Shown here piece after piece: positions 63,742-64,000 of a stretch of DNA of 64,000 nt. The stretch is from NCBI RefSeq assembly GCF_002902985.1, contig NZ_CP026167.1, forward strand, positions 1,364,001 to 1,428,000. The letters are read 5' to 3'. Numbering within the stretch: the first letter of the stretch is position 1; each line of letters begins with the position of its first letter. The notes under the pieces were generated by a model. That model was given only the letters and a program-made list of their open reading frames with translations, made no database searches and was not told the DNA's origin. This DNA comes from Leclercia sp. LSNIH1 (GTDB lineage Bacteria; Pseudomonadota; Gammaproteobacteria; Enterobacterales; Enterobacteriaceae). A program made the position numbers and the translations under genes.

Positions 63742-64000
63742 CCACGTTATCCTGATTTCACCTAGACGGTCTGATGTTGGCAAGGGCATTACGAGGCCTG
63801 ACGGCCCTCAGCAGTATTGATACCAGCCCTGTTGTTGCGGGGCGTTTCTGATGTTCCGGACACGGCCAGGCTGAAATGAACAGCATTCAAAATGAGCAAA
63901 AAGTGCTTCTCGTAAAAAATTTACAAATCTTTTTTGCAGGAAAACATGCCTCTAATTCGCAACAGGAAGCCCGGAGAGCGATTCTTCGTTACGCATAAGG
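63742..64000. other. Unassigned end of window with a possible 40-codon ORF
   Basis: No recognised gene. ATG 63876 to TAA 63996 on the plus strand gives 40 residues (MNSIQNEQKVLLVKNLQIFF...ILRYA) with AGGCTGA upstream. It is short and without known relatives, so it is not called as a gene; sequence continues beyond the window. Confidence 0.25.

Overview
This window is a chromosomal segment from a member of the Enterobacteriaceae, most like the Enterobacter/Leclercia/Lelliottia/Citrobacter group. Almost every core protein reads as a close homologue of its Escherichia coli counterpart, and gene order follows the E. coli hflK-to-cybC region (about 94-96 min) with a few insertions and losses. Genus and species cannot be fixed from this sequence alone. 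There are no rRNA or complete tRNA genes and no CRISPR array.

Layout. 1-4.1 kb: the 3' part of hflK, hflC, a small minus-strand gene with a class II microcin-type leader where E. coli has yjeT, and purA. 4.2-8.0 kb: nsrR-rnr-rlmB. 8.0-14 kb: a metabolite:H+ symporter gene, aidB, a large Cache-type chemoreceptor, and yjfN/bsmA; the E. coli yjfI-yjfC block is absent. 14.1-21.6 kb: yjfP and the complete L-ascorbate (ula) regulon, ulaR, ulaG and ulaABCDEF, with operator-like repeats between ulaG and ulaA. 21.6-23.7 kb: yjfY and the ribosomal operon rpsF-priB-rpsR-rplI. 23.8-34 kb: an EamA exporter, ytfB, fklB, cycA, ytfE (with a near-perfect NsrR palindrome), a Tsr-like chemoreceptor, ytfF, an AraC regulator and qorB/qorR. 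34-46.5 kb: cpdB, cysQ, ytfJ, ytfK, ytfL/paeA, msrA, tamAB and ytfP. 46.5-52 kb: ppa and the galactofuranose ABC importer ytfQRT-yjfF. 52-59.4 kb: a third chemoreceptor, a LysR-type protein with only a DNA-binding domain, fbp, mpl, darP, pmbA and cybC.

The last 4.6 kb (59.4-64.0 kb) is an accessory scar where E. coli has nrdG. It holds a frameshifted hok-type toxin gene with a Sok-like antisense hairpin, an IS150-like element truncated by a complete IS5 element, a gene fragment of unknown function, a vapBC toxin-antitoxin pair, and a decayed second copy of the IS150-type transposase 3' end.

How it works together. Several genes form recognisable regulons: NsrR and its target ytfE; UlaR and the ascorbate operons; three chemoreceptor genes, each preceded by a sigma-28 (FliA)-type promoter with an 11-bp spacer, which suggests a motile host; and three related small exported YhcN-type proteins (YjfN, BsmA, YjfY). 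REP/BIME-type palindromes punctuate nine gene ends. The most novel candidate is the microcin-like precursor at 2108-2398, which has no exporter or immunity gene beside it.
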